Assembly: GCA_008360975.2 (NCBI GenBank)
Contig: CM039189.1
Location: forward strand, 13,396,056 to 13,460,055
Direction of reading: 5' to 3'
Origin: Lichenostomus cassidix
Taxonomy: Eukaryota > Chordata > Aves > Passeriformes > Meliphagidae
Length of the DNA: 64,000 bases
The notes beneath the pieces were generated by a model. It was not told the DNA's origin. It saw nothing but the letters and a program-made list of their open reading frames with translations, and did not search any database. The position numbers and the translations under genes are program-made. This document shows positions 52,901 through 63,450 of the stretch, piece after piece (the stretch's first letter is position 1; each line of letters begins with the position of its first letter).

Positions 52901-55197
52901 AGGAACATATTTTTCACCATGCCAGTAAGCTTTCTCAGTTTCTTCTGGTCACAAAATATACTAAACACCAAAGCAAACAGCATGACTGAAGTTAAACTGC
53001 CACACAGCACACTTGTCTACTACTGTGCCATTTTGATGCAGCTACCTTGTTCAGTCTCTGAATCACAATGAAAGAAATCAGACAGCCTGAATACCACACA
53101 ATTGGGAAAATGCAGCTCACACCCATGAAGAGTACGAATCTTTCATGGGCAGGGCAGAGGCCTGACTCGCAGAACACCTGCAATCACCTAATAGGGCTGA
53201 ACAGGAAAAGTTTGGTGGGACAGAAGATAAGTCAAACTCTTCCAACACTCACATATCCCTGAGACTACAATGGCCAACTACGTATCAACATGGTCAGTTT
53301 CATAAACATGTCTAGACTGCACAGCACCTCCCAATTCATGAGTTACCAGAAAGAGTTCAGATCTCTACACAGGACGATTTGTACTACTTCTCATTGTTTA
53401 TGTATAATTGTTTGACAAATATAATGCCTTTTTAAGGGATATTGCATATCAGTTATTCTACCAAAGAAACACTAGAATTTAATGAAACCTGTAGCTGTAT
53501 GTGATCCACAAGTCCCTGGAAGAGCAAACAATGTCAGAGCTATGAGGAAGCAACTTCAGCTCTGAGCAAGACCCCTCAGCACTGAGGCGTTTGCACACCA
53601 GGGTTGCTCGGGGCGCAGGTGTATTCTCTGGGAAACACATATTGAGTTCTCATATTTGTCTGTTCTTGTGCCCAGATGCACCTTTGCTGAGTCCACTTGC
53701 ATGTCACTCTGAGCTGTATTTCTCTTTGCAAAGTAAATTAATCCCATCCCTCTTGTGCAAGGACAACCAGAGTGATATTCTGACACATGGGTCAGATAAA
53801 GCAATCTGTGCACTATAAAGAAGTTTGAAATACAAGTATTAATTTTTTTTTTCTTTTAATCTTGAAATTGAAAGCTTCTGTTTAGAAAATAGGGTAGTTT
53901 ATGTCCTTCTGAGAAGCTTCCAAAAGAGACAGTGGATTGTGGGGAATTTTATCAGGAACAACTGACTGGCTATAGTGATACAGGATAATCAGATGACACT
54001 ATGCCACCCAGTTCAAAATTATATATAGCATTAAGTGAAACCATCTGCTCTGCCATGGCAGGATTATTTGCCATGACAGCAAATAATTTCCACAAAGGTA
54101 AGCACAAGCAAAACTTTTAATATGAAACCTCCAGGATAATATCTTTCCTCACCAGATCTTTTTACTTCTTATACCTGTTTTGGGCTCCAATCTACTTCAT
54201 GAGTGCCACGCTCAGCCTTGAAACGTAGTGCTATGCAGTGAGCAGGCTGCCCGTGCTGACAAACATCACTCCCTAGGTACTCTGTGAGCTGGCACTCAGC
54301 AGAGCTGCGTGACAGGAGCTGGGAGCAGTGGTGTTGTGAGGGCACAGCAGGAAGGGCACACAGGGGTCACTTCCCTACGCTCCCCTACCCTTCATAATGC
54401 TGCTGATAAGTCCTGACAGGGGCCAGCGCAGAGGGGGACCGACTGCTGTGCAGCCACCTGAGCCAGCATGGCATGCTGAGGGCGTTCTGGGCACCCTGTC
54501 AGCCACCATTTCAGCCAGGCAACTGCTGCGCTTAACTCAGTGGTGCTAAACGCAGGCTGACCCACTCGGTGGGTACTTGGGGCCATGCACAGTAGTCTTA
54601 ACTGCATTCTTTTATAGCATAAGCTATAGCATCTGTGTTGAAAGGACGGCAGTGCTCAGCTCAGTATTAACAGTTTTCTGTTCTGCGAAAATGTTGCCTT
54701 TTGTTTTAAGGAAGAAACAAGGATATGTTAAAAACATCAAGAATGCATCTGCCTTGATCCCCCACCAGCAGAGTCTTCTGTTCCATATACATAAATGGTA
54801 AAATTACCCCCATTTCCTTAAGAGTCCTAAAGTGCTACAGGTATTTACACACTAACAAAGACTCTTCTATGTTAACAAGAGATTTCAATAATGTAGGGAA
54901 CTGCACAGAGGTGGCTGGCAGAGAACAAAGAACACAGATGCAGAATAACAACTAACACATGGGAATTTTACCACATACAGAAAAAATTACAAATGTTTTT
55001 AGCAAATGCTGGAATGAAAGATTTTCCAGTAAGAATGCCATTTAACTACAAATTATTTCCTCCTGAAAATGGATTTCCATTGCAACAGCTTCAAGTTAAC
55101 TTTTAACAATGTATGCAAAGCTAACTTGCAAATACTCATATTTGCTAACACCTAAATTAGATGCTATAACTGTCAGTGCAGTTCAGTCTTTTCCCAG
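49921..55197. other. Unique non-coding DNA, no gene seen
   Basis: About 5.3 kb. A G+C-richer patch at 54220-54600 has no CpG-island character and no recognised product. Splice-donor-like strings near 52481 (minus) and 52720 (plus) lack a convincing exon. Confidence 0.45.
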
Positions 55198-56009
55198 AAC
55201 CACAGAATCAATTGGGTCAGAAAAGACCTCTGAGGTCAAGTCCAACCTATGACCAAACACCACCATGTCAACTAGACCATGGTACAAAGTGCTGTGTCCA
55301 GCCTTTTCTTAAGCATCTCCTGGGGCAGTGACTTCACCACCTCCCTGGGCAGTCCATTCCAATAGCTAATGACCCTTTCTGTGAAGAAATGCGTCTTTGT
55401 GTGCAACCTGAAGCGCCCTTGGCACAGCTCGAGACTCTCTCCTCTTGTCCTGTCACCAGTTCCCTGGGAGACCAGTCTGACCCAACCTGGCTACAGCCCC
55501 TTTTCATGGAGTTGTAGAGATAGATAAGGCCACCCCTGACCTCTCCCTTCTCCGGGTTAAACAACCCCAGCTCCCTCAGCTGCTCCTCACAGTACTTAGA
55601 CCCTCTAGACCTTGCCCAGCTCTGCTGCTCTCCACTGGACACACTCCAGCGTGGCCATGTCCCTCCTGCATTGAGGGGCTGGCCCAGAGTTGGACACAGC
55701 ACTATAGGTACCTCACCAGTGCTGAGTACCAGTGGGCAATCACTGTCCTAGTCCTGCTAGCCATGATGCTTCTCATAAAAGCCAGGATGCCACTGGCCTT
55801 CTCAGCCTCTGCTGGCTCGTATCAGCAGCTGCTGACCAGCACCCCAGGTCCTTTTCCACCAGGCAGCTTTCCAGCCCCTCTGCCCCAAGCCTGTGGCACT
55901 ACCAGGGTTTGCTGTGAGCCAAGGGCAGGACTCAGCACTTCTCTTTGTTGAGCCTCGTTTTCTCGGTCTCTGCCGATCGGACCAGCCTGTCCCGATCCCT
56001 CTGGGCACA
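55198..56009 (-). mobile_element. Longest CR1 LINE fragment in the window
   Basis: The plus strand starts with CCACAGAATCAATTGGGTC and 'aaaagacctctgaggtcaag' (reverse-complemented CR1 3' end) and continues for about 0.8 kb. It passes 'gtccattccaatagctaatg', 'gtgaagaaatgcgtctttgt', 'ggttaaacaaccccagctcc', 'gctgctcctcacagtactta' and 'gggctggcccagagttggac'. The end is 'actcagcacttctctttgtt' with 'ccagcctgtcccgatccctc'. These are the standard successive segments of CR1 upstream of its 3' end. Reading frames inside are repeat-derived. The insertion ends within 100 bp of a CpG island. Confidence 0.93.
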
Positions 56010-56099
56010 TTTTCAATATTTTCACTTGAATACAGAGGATAAGTCATAAACCGTGAACTTGAGGTTTCATATATACAAGTGAATTTGTTCTGGAATTCC

Positions 56100-56660
56100 T
56101 AGAGCAGATAAGGAACCGCTCGGATGTAATTTTAAACGCTGATTGTAAGCGCCCCTCACCTGCGCGGTCTCCCCGCGGGCCGCTCCCGGCCCGAAACGGC
56201 CACTGCCGGCGCTGCAGCTGCTCTCTGCTAACTAATGTAAAAGCCGTGTCGCGGGGAATAAACAAAAAGGGGCGATGTTTTTGACTGACCGCCAGCGGGG
56301 CTTGCGGAGGTCCCGTTATTGATAAAGCTTAAGGAGGAGCTCAGCGCTGCCCCGCTGCCCTCAGGCGCCGGGAGCTGGGCCTGCCCCGGGCCGTTCCAGG
56401 CGCTGCTGCACCGCTACACAACCCGCTGCCTTATTTCAGTCGTGTCTTAACCAGGAAACTATCAACCGCTGGTAACATTTTCCTATGTTGTTTTCCTTCG
56501 CGTTGCAGCTCCCGCAGCGCTTGGAAACACCCGGGGTGCCGCTGCACTACAGAGCCATTGCGGGTGCTGCGCTCGGCTCCGCGCTCGATGCGTTTGCTGC
56601 TGCCCAGGCAGAGGCTGGCTGGAGCGGCCACGATGAGCTCCGGGGGCCACAGGCTGCTCA
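56100..56660. promoter_or_regulatory. CpG island, candidate promoter
   Basis: Roughly 45 CpG dinucleotides by eye in about 560 bp, densest at 56160-56300 (CGCGG, CCGCGGG and CCCGGCC clusters). The surrounding unique DNA has almost none. Unmethylated islands like this mark vertebrate promoters or developmental regulatory DNA. It is not in the CR1, which ends at about 56009, and it has no LTR-like ends. Open frames of 111 codons (plus, 56485-56820) and 86 codons (minus, 56431-56691) overlap it. Neither has a domain, and both are expected from stop-poor G+C-rich sequence. A transcript start of unknown strand is the main inference. Confidence 0.65.
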
Positions 56661-59409
56661 GCAGGCTGCCCGTGCTGCCCCAGCCGCTCAAGGCCCCTCA
56701 TTAAGGCCTACTAGCACCGCTGGTCTGAAACAAAGCAAATTGCTGCTGTTTGGCAGAGGAAGGGGTAAATGCTTCCACCTGCAGCACTACCTGGCGTTGG
56801 GCTACAGGTGCAGCCCGTAATCCACCCGCAGAGCACACACGCTGGTTCTGAGGAGCTGCAGCAAAGTGTAGCAGGATGTTTATTGAAGGTACTGATTCAC
56901 ACGTCATTAGGAACACAGGAGCACTTCAGGAAAGGTTGTCAGAAATACAAATATATTAAATAATGTCAGACGTAAACCACCATCTGGTCCACTTTTGTAC
57001 ATGCTAAATGTGTTTTTTCCCTAGATCTGTCCATAGGTATGGTTAATAGCCCTCTTTCTTTTGGCAGAGTGTTCTGTACAGACTGACCTGGCCCAGCACT
57101 GGCATTTGAGAATAGAAATCATAATGCAGTTTATTAAAAAAAAGAGAGAAAAGACATGTGAATCTCCTATCTTAAAGCTTTGTTTGAGTCTGGCAAGCAA
57201 AGCTGAAAGCTGATCTTATCCTTATGGCCAAAAGCCGAATACAATGGAAGCCTCCTCCAATAAGAGAAAATTTACAGCTTTTATTAGGTGTTACAGATAA
57301 CCATAGTATGCTTTAATAGTCAATGTATGGACCAAAAGAGATATACAATTAATGTGAACATACTGTATTACTGAACTAGTATTACAACAAAAATTAAAAA
57401 TACCAAACCAAACCAAAAGACTTCTTTGATCTGGCTAATCTCAAGAGGATTTTTTAATGGTTAACAAATATTCTTGTTATATATTCTGCAGTTCTAGAGC
57501 TGAGGCACTACAGCACAGGCATCAAAAATCTCAACCAAATTCCCAGTTTTATATATCCTATGACTAAAACTTTTAAAAAAATTATTCCCATACAACTTCA
57601 ATCTTAAATCTCTTAAGTCTCTTAAATTTGTCTTAAATTGCTGGATATCAAAAAACACTAACATACTTGCTCCTGAGGATAATTAGCCCCCAAATTATTT
57701 TTAAAGTATACCTGAAATACATTGATAATTTACAAACACATTTCAGGGTTAAATGATTTATAAGTACACAAGTCTTTGGTAAATAATAACTACTCTGTTC
57801 TTTACTCAGTTAAAAAACTTAATTAATTTTTAAATCTAGATTAACTGATTGGTTTAATAATTATTTCTATAATGAATAAGGCTCACATGGCACAATGCTG
57901 AGTGGGATGAATGGCTGTATGTAGCAAAACCTCAATGAGGTTTTCAGGCTACAAATCCTGTTAATACTAGGTTCCTGCTCTGGCTCATTTTGGTTTTGTG
58001 CTGTTCAGCCAGCCCCAGGAATCTAGACCTGAACGAGAGCTTTCTAATGGATTAAATTTCCAACATTTAAAGGTGTCAGCAATCTAGAAAATACTGTCCA
58101 TTGCAAAGATACATTTTACAGTTGGTACTGGATTGCATGCTAAAAACTACAACAAAGCAATTAGTTTAAGTTTGAAATAATACATTACAGCTGGAGTACT
58201 TCCTAAAAATGTCTGCTTTACCACTTAAGCAGTGTAACAGAAAAACTATGCACTATGCATGCATGTGGAGCTGAGGATGACTGCTTGCTCCCAAAGGAAA
58301 CCTAAAGGCACAGGATATAGGTAATGTGAGTGAAAACCTGGAAACAAACATTGGCTTCCATTTTATTATGAGAATCCAATTAGGAAGTGAATGCCTAAAC
58401 TGATATTTTACTGTTTGTGTAGTAGATGCCTTTGCTTTGGCTAAAAGATACTACATCATGTCCTTTAAGAAAAATAGCAGCATTAAATAGATCTTGTCAA
58501 TTTGGGGGAGAAATAAAAATATGTCTGATTTAGGTTTGGCTTGCAGAGCTTTGGGGTTTATTTTAAACAGGTCCAAGAACTGATCATATTATTTTTGATG
58601 ACTGTTACAATTTTACTGTTCTACTAGATTTTTTAAATTATCTGCTTTGTTAAAGGATAAATTACATTTGAGACAATAAATAATATAGTTTACAATAAAT
58701 AATTTTCAAGTCAAAGTATTTTACTTACAAAATAATGTAATACTGTAATAGAATCTTCAGGAACAGTTCCATTTTATATATTCTGCAGCAAAAATAACAT
58801 TTCTAGTAGGAAGGAATTACTTATAAACCTAGCAAGATCTACACATTCACATGTGTGTGTAAACAACTTAACAAGGTTTATTATGTTCCCAGAAAAGCTA
58901 TGCTTTTACAGTAGGTTTTCAGCTAGATTTTATCATAATATGATGGTAGGAAATATATAACAGTGCTTATGTTTAGCTCCATCACAAATTAAAAAAACAA
59001 AAAAGAAATTGAGTGCTATTATTTACAAGCAGCAATTTTCCTTTTACTTCACAGGTGACTGTATCTATGTGTGAACAAAATGTTAGGGCGAGGCATTCCA
59101 GATGAACTGCAGCTAAGTTTGGATGAGGATGGTTTCAGGATGAACAGTGAAGGTCTCGGCAATAAATACCTAGAAAGGATATGAAAAATACAGCGAAGTT
59201 TACAGACAAAGCAACATTCAAGAGCAAAAGAATTAGTTGTGAATGTGGCAGACTTTATAATCGTTGTATGCAGGAAACTCAGTACAGTAAATACTATTTA
59301 TGAAACACAGAGTGCAATAGGCACAGGCTAACTCAGAAAAGGCATCTAAACTCTGTTGTATGAGGACCAAACATCTTTCCAGTCCTTTATGTTTCAAGCC
59401 ATGAAATAA
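56661..59409. other. Unique non-coding DNA, no gene seen
   Basis: Very A+T-rich, with a short degenerate CTTAAAT-type repetition at 57602-57640. No repeat family or gene is recognised. Confidence 0.45.
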
Positions 59410-59447
59410 ATAAACAATGGAATCCTGTATAAACAATAGAATCCTGT
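59410..59447. repeat. Two-copy 19-bp tandem duplication
   Basis: ATAAACAATGGAATCCTGT is followed immediately by a copy with one change (G to A). It is a recent slippage duplication. Confidence 0.85.
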
Positions 59448-60745
59448 TTAATTTAAACTGGGCAAAAACTGCAAATGACATTAACCAGTTCTAAAAAGTT
59501 GGATTGTAAAAAAAAAATTATTAGAGACCAAAACAGATTTTCAGCTTTGGTTTCCAGCTCAAAGCTCTTCAATTTAGATTTTATACAGTCTTGAAAAATT
59601 TGACTTCTCATACATTTATTAAATTATACTCTGATATTTTTTTGCACCACATGATTTTATGGAGAAAAATATTACTAGTAGTGCAGATTCATTAAAAATC
59701 TAAGTGAAAAGTGAAATAGTATTGTGGTTCTCCCATTTCCAGAAAAGTAGTGCAATTTACAATTAAAATTACAACTGTGGGCTGTAATGAACAAGAGCAT
59801 TTATTTCCATATGTGTCTTTCATTTCACAGATTCAGAATATCATGGTTAACTAGCACATTGCTGTATCCATGTGTATATGAAACATTCATGGAGAGTAAT
59901 ACAAAAACTGTAACTTTGATCAGTCAGAGTTGTCCTAACACGCCATTACTGACATTTAGGATATAGAGGGCTTCGATTCCTCTAGCCTGTGAAATTTATA
60001 AATAACTTCCATTCAGTACCCAAAGAAATACAGAAACTGGAGAAAGTTCTCTTGGACCATCCCTTTCATTGCATTCCAAATGCAAGCCTGTTAGCCGCAG
60101 TACATTAGAGTAATCTGATCAGTTTGAATAGTTTGTGGTTGGTCATGATGTAAAATTTTCTGCAGTATTAACAGTAAAGGCAATAAAAACTTAAAGGTTT
60201 TCTAGTCTTAGCTAATCGAAATGATTTTACCATATTCCTGCTATTGCTCAGTAGATGTTAATATTGAATATGATTGGTTTGTGGCTAACATACTTCTGCT
60301 TTTGCTGTGATCAAACAAATTCAGTTTCTGGTTGGCTTTAAATTATGTTAGAGTGTTTTAAGGTCCACATGTCAATAACACATGGATCCAGTGTTATTGG
60401 ATATAACTAATAACTAATCTGAGATATATCAAGTAAGCAATTAAGTCATAAAACAAGTTTAACAGACAATAGATCAAAAATTTGTTTTTCACATGCTTAA
60501 CTCACAAAGCCCTTCTATATAATAATATATGTAAGATACTTTATCTAAACAAAACATTTGTAATTTTATACATGCAATAATTAAAACAGTATAGAATTTG
60601 GAGCCTAAGTAATTTAAAACTGACGTTTAATTCTCCATCTATGACTGTTGAATTGCAAATTTTTGACTGCCACAGTTGGAGCATTCTCAGTAATCCCTGT
60701 ACTGATAATATTATAACCCCTATTGTATCCACTTAGGGAACTAAA
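59448..60745. other. Unique non-coding DNA
   Basis: No gene or named repeat. The final part, from about 60665, shows weak similarity to the reverse complement of 60950-61030, which may be an eroded outer extension of the inverted repeat that follows. Confidence 0.35.
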
Positions 60746-60936
60746 CCAGCCAATGGTGAATCAGGTAAGTGCCAAATAATTCTTTTACTATATGATGCTG
60801 TTTTGCAAGGTTTGAAAATATATTTATGCTCCGTAAGATGGAATAATAAAATTTTCAATCTATAGGTTTTGGAAATCAACTTTGCAAAACTGTGCAATAC
60901 AGTAAATCAGATGGCACTTACCTGACCCTTGGCTGG
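60746..60936. repeat. Imperfect inverted repeat, arms about 60-67 bp
   Basis: The left arm is 60746-60812 and the right arm is 60878-60936, with a loop of about 65 bp. Reverse-complementing the right arm gives, in the same order as the left, CCAGCCAA, then TCAGGTAAGTGCCA (14 bp, perfect), then a TTTACTATAT or TTTACTGTAT block, then GTTTTGCAAGGTT or GTTTTGCAAAGTT. Spacings differ by a few bases. The arms could fold into a long hairpin. Each arm carries CAG|GTAAGT, a perfect splice-donor consensus, and the two donors face each other. It could be a miniature inverted-repeat transposon, an inverted local duplication or a hairpin RNA source. Confidence 0.75.
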
Positions 60937-61038
60937 AGCTGTGCCCCTATAGCATCCCACTGCGAATGTAGCCAGAAGTATCTGACATGTTAGGATACCT
61001 CTAGGAATGCAAATCTGGAAACAGTGACTTTGAGGGAT
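60922..61038 (-). other. Candidate 117-nt exon (minus strand)
   Basis: On the minus strand a strong pyrimidine tract ending CTTCCCCTTCTCAG precedes the stretch, and a perfect donor CAG|GTAAGT follows it. The 117 nt are exactly 39 codons and open in phase 0 throughout. The encoded peptide has a hydrophobic middle (ILTCQILLATFAVGC) that could be a membrane segment. I recognise no family. The donor end lies within the right arm of the inverted repeat, so the exon signal may simply be part of that element. No partner exon is identified in the window. Confidence 0.3.
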
Positions 61039-62649
61039 CTGAGAAGGGGAAGAAAGGAAATTTTCAGTTCACTTTATGGAAAGCCTTTGCTGCAGATATT
61101 TAGGCAGTAGGCAATCAAGAGTTTAAAAAAACTTCTTTCACACAGGATGTGTATGTCAAGTTTTCTTTTGGTAGCACCTGATGAGTGGGCTAGTGAGATT
61201 AGAATGACTGAAAGTCAAGATCAAGGGAAATGTTGGAGAGTTTGTTTTTTTCCTTAAATACAAAGTGAACCAGACATAAAGAAAACTTTAGTGGTAGCAA
61301 CATGGACTGAAACCTGTTCTAGTACTATCCTTCATACTTATAATTTAGGAGGAAAATATTCAAATTTATACCTTGTATCATCCCAGTGGTAGCTCATTCC
61401 AGTTGGGGACCCTCTTGAATCTGATGAATGTTTGTAAACTACCAGCAGACAGTGTTTACAAAGCTGTACTATTCGTTGGCAACACTGCAGTTGCTCAGGA
61501 GTCACCACCTCTGAGCCTTTACTGAATATGGTTTCCCAAGAGCTCCTATTATGGAAAAAGAAACAAATTCATGTTCTCTGTCACAAATTGCAATCTAAGA
61601 GCTTTACTGCTTTATATCAGATTTAACAACAGAGGAACAAGAGAAAAAGCATGACCTGGCCTGTGTACAGGAAAGGTCTATACTATTTAACACAAATACT
61701 GGCAGATGCTGAGTCCAAAACACAAATTAAGAAGTTAATCTTTATATGGGAAATGTCCACTGCCATTTTTCACTTGGTTTGTTCCCTAAAGTGTTTATAG
61801 AGCCATTACTTAGGTTTAGCACATAAAGATTTACTGTCACGAAATTGTATATTTGTCTTACAACAGGAATAACAAAAACCACTTATTCTTTTTAACAGGC
61901 TACCACCTGAATGAAATTATGCTATTAAAGGATTAATAAAAGTAATAAATTATTACTAAATGTCTACACAGCATAATAATACTTTTATTGTAAGTATGTG
62001 ATACTAAGAAACAAATATGAAATTTATTTACAGATTAGTATGGACTCTGCTTCCTTATCCAAAAAATCATATGAGGAGTCTTTCAGCTTAGTCAAATGCT
62101 GCTCATTATTTCCTCTAGTCACATGGAGTTGGTTATCTACAATTAAGTGCAACTTGCCAAGTACCTCTATAGAAAAATTCCTTATGTTTTCTTAAGAAGC
62201 CATTTTTCTTTGAAAAAAAAGCCACCAAACCCTACCACACTGATATAAACCAGGTGTGTTTCAGCACAGAAGACTACAATAAACAGTTCTTTGCATACAC
62301 CTCAACACTCTTGTTAGTGCAAAATTCTGACCAAATTATGCATGATTCCATCTGCTTTAAAAGGCAACATGGTGCTTGTGAAGAGTTTTTTTGGTCAAAA
62401 TTATAATCCAGTAGCACAGATGGTTTGTAAGCTTGAGGTTTTTTGTTTGTGTATGAAAAAAGCACTTCACAGAGTGAGGAAAATTTGCTGCATCTGGCTT
62501 CAACATAGCATCCAGGATGATTTAGCCTTGCCCACAGAGAGCAGCAGTAGATTTCACAATGCCAGGGTAGAAAGTTTGTCCTTAAAACAACATTAAAGAA
62601 CCAGCAAGCTCCCTCCTGCCTAGTGAGATTTTTTTAAATTGGGCTGCAT
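61039..62649. other. Unique non-coding DNA, no gene seen
   Basis: A+T-rich, with no repeat family recognised and only short open frames without domains. Confidence 0.45.
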
Positions 62650-62852
62650 TTCACTGTGAGGGTGGTGAGACACTGGCACAGGTTGCCCAGGAATGTTGTG
62701 GATGCCCCAACCCTGACAGTGCGCAAAGCCAGGTTGGATAAGGCCTTGAGCAACCTGGTCTAGTGGAAGTGTCCCTGACCATGGATGGGCTAGCTGATCT
62801 TCAAGGTCCATTCCAAACCCTTAACATTGTATGAGTTGATGATTCTATGATT
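62650..62852 (+). mobile_element. CR1 LINE 3' end with octamer tail
   Basis: The plus strand reads 'gagacactggcacaggttgc', 'ccaggaatgttgtggatgcc', 'aaagccaggttggataaggc', 'gagcaacctggtctagtgga' and 'gctgatcttcaaggtccatt', ending in GATGATTCTATGATT. This is the canonical CR1 3' terminus including the ATTCTATG-type tail. Divergence is low to moderate. Confidence 0.95.
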
Positions 62853-63090
62853 GGGATGGAAGTAAGACCATTAATGGCTAAAAGATGCGCTGTATGTATA
62901 GCTAACTAATTTGTCAGCCTGGCTCCTCTGTCTAGATGGTATGTTCCAGCTGAAAACATTCAGTCCTACAGAATTTTCATCGCAAACATAATTTTCAGTG
63001 AGGCAAGCTTTTCTTCTTTATTATTATTAATGTAATTGTTTAAGAAGTATCGTTTGTATACATCAAAACTGTTTAATTTCACCAACTGAA

Positions 63091-63145
63091 TAATCATAGA
63101 ATCATTTAGGTTGGAAATGACCTCTTAAGATCATTGAGTCATACT
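63091..63145 (-). mobile_element. Short CR1 3'-terminal fragment
   Basis: TAATCATAGAATCATTTAGG followed by 'ttggaaatgacctcttaaga' and 'tcattgagtc' is the reverse complement of the CR1 3' terminus. Similarity stops near 63145, about 40 bp before the LTR insertion. Confidence 0.88.
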
Positions 63146-63176
63146 ACTAGTTTTCTTTAATACATTTTTCTCAATT

Positions 63177-63182
63177 GTTTTC
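63177..63182. repeat. Left target-site duplication (GTTTTC)
   Basis: Six bases directly before the LTR, identical to 63445-63450. Confidence 0.85.
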
Positions 63183-63351
63183 TGTGGCTAGCACAGGTCT
63201 TTCCCACGAGAACTTCTTCTGTGTTTTATAAAAAAAGATAAAGTTTGGATGTTGTTAGAACAGTGTCTCGAGATTTGGACAGTTCAGGCCTGGCCAATCA
63301 GGCCTAGGGGGAGGTTTCTGACTGACCAATCTGGGTGACCTCTGAAAAGCC

Positions 63352-63357
63352 TATATA
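63352..63357 (+). promoter_or_regulatory. LTR TATA box
   Basis: TATATA in the context CCTATATAGG, 22 bases after the second CCAAT box and 15 bases before the AATAAA. The order matches an LTR promoter. Confidence 0.7.
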
Positions 63358-63372
63358 GGTTGGATTCAAAAT

Positions 63373-63378
63373 AATAAA
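63373..63378 (+). promoter_or_regulatory. LTR polyadenylation signal AATAAA
   Basis: AATAAA about 66 bases before the end of the LTR, downstream of the TATA box as expected for a short R region. Confidence 0.65.
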
Positions 63379-63444
63379 TCTCTCTTTTCTATGCTACGCT
63401 GAGAATCCGGGTTTTTCTTCTCTGCTAGTGGCTCAACAGCGACA

Positions 63445-63450
63445 GTTTTC
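63445..63450. repeat. Right target-site duplication (GTTTTC)
   Basis: Six bases directly after the terminal CA of the LTR. Confidence 0.85.

Larger units (their letters stand above)
63183..63444 (+). mobile_element. Solo LTR, class II (ERVK-like)
   Basis: This 262-bp unit begins TGTGGC and ends GCGACA, with TG...CA ends and near-perfect six-base terminal inverted repeats. A perfect 6-bp duplication, GTTTTC, flanks it at 63177-63182 and 63445-63450. In order on the plus strand it has two CCAAT boxes (63294-63298, 63326-63330), a TATATA box (63352-63357) and an AATAAA signal (63373-63378), which is a complete retroviral U3-R-U5 layout. Six-base duplications are typical of beta-retrovirus-like ERVK elements. 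No internal viral sequence remains. It differs in sequence, length and duplication size from the LTR at 12268-12846. Confidence 0.88.

Noticed and set aside
56431..56820. Alanine/glutamine-rich open frames in the CpG island
   Set aside because: Composition of a CpG island gives long open frames on both strands. There is no domain or clear donor site to support a first coding exon.
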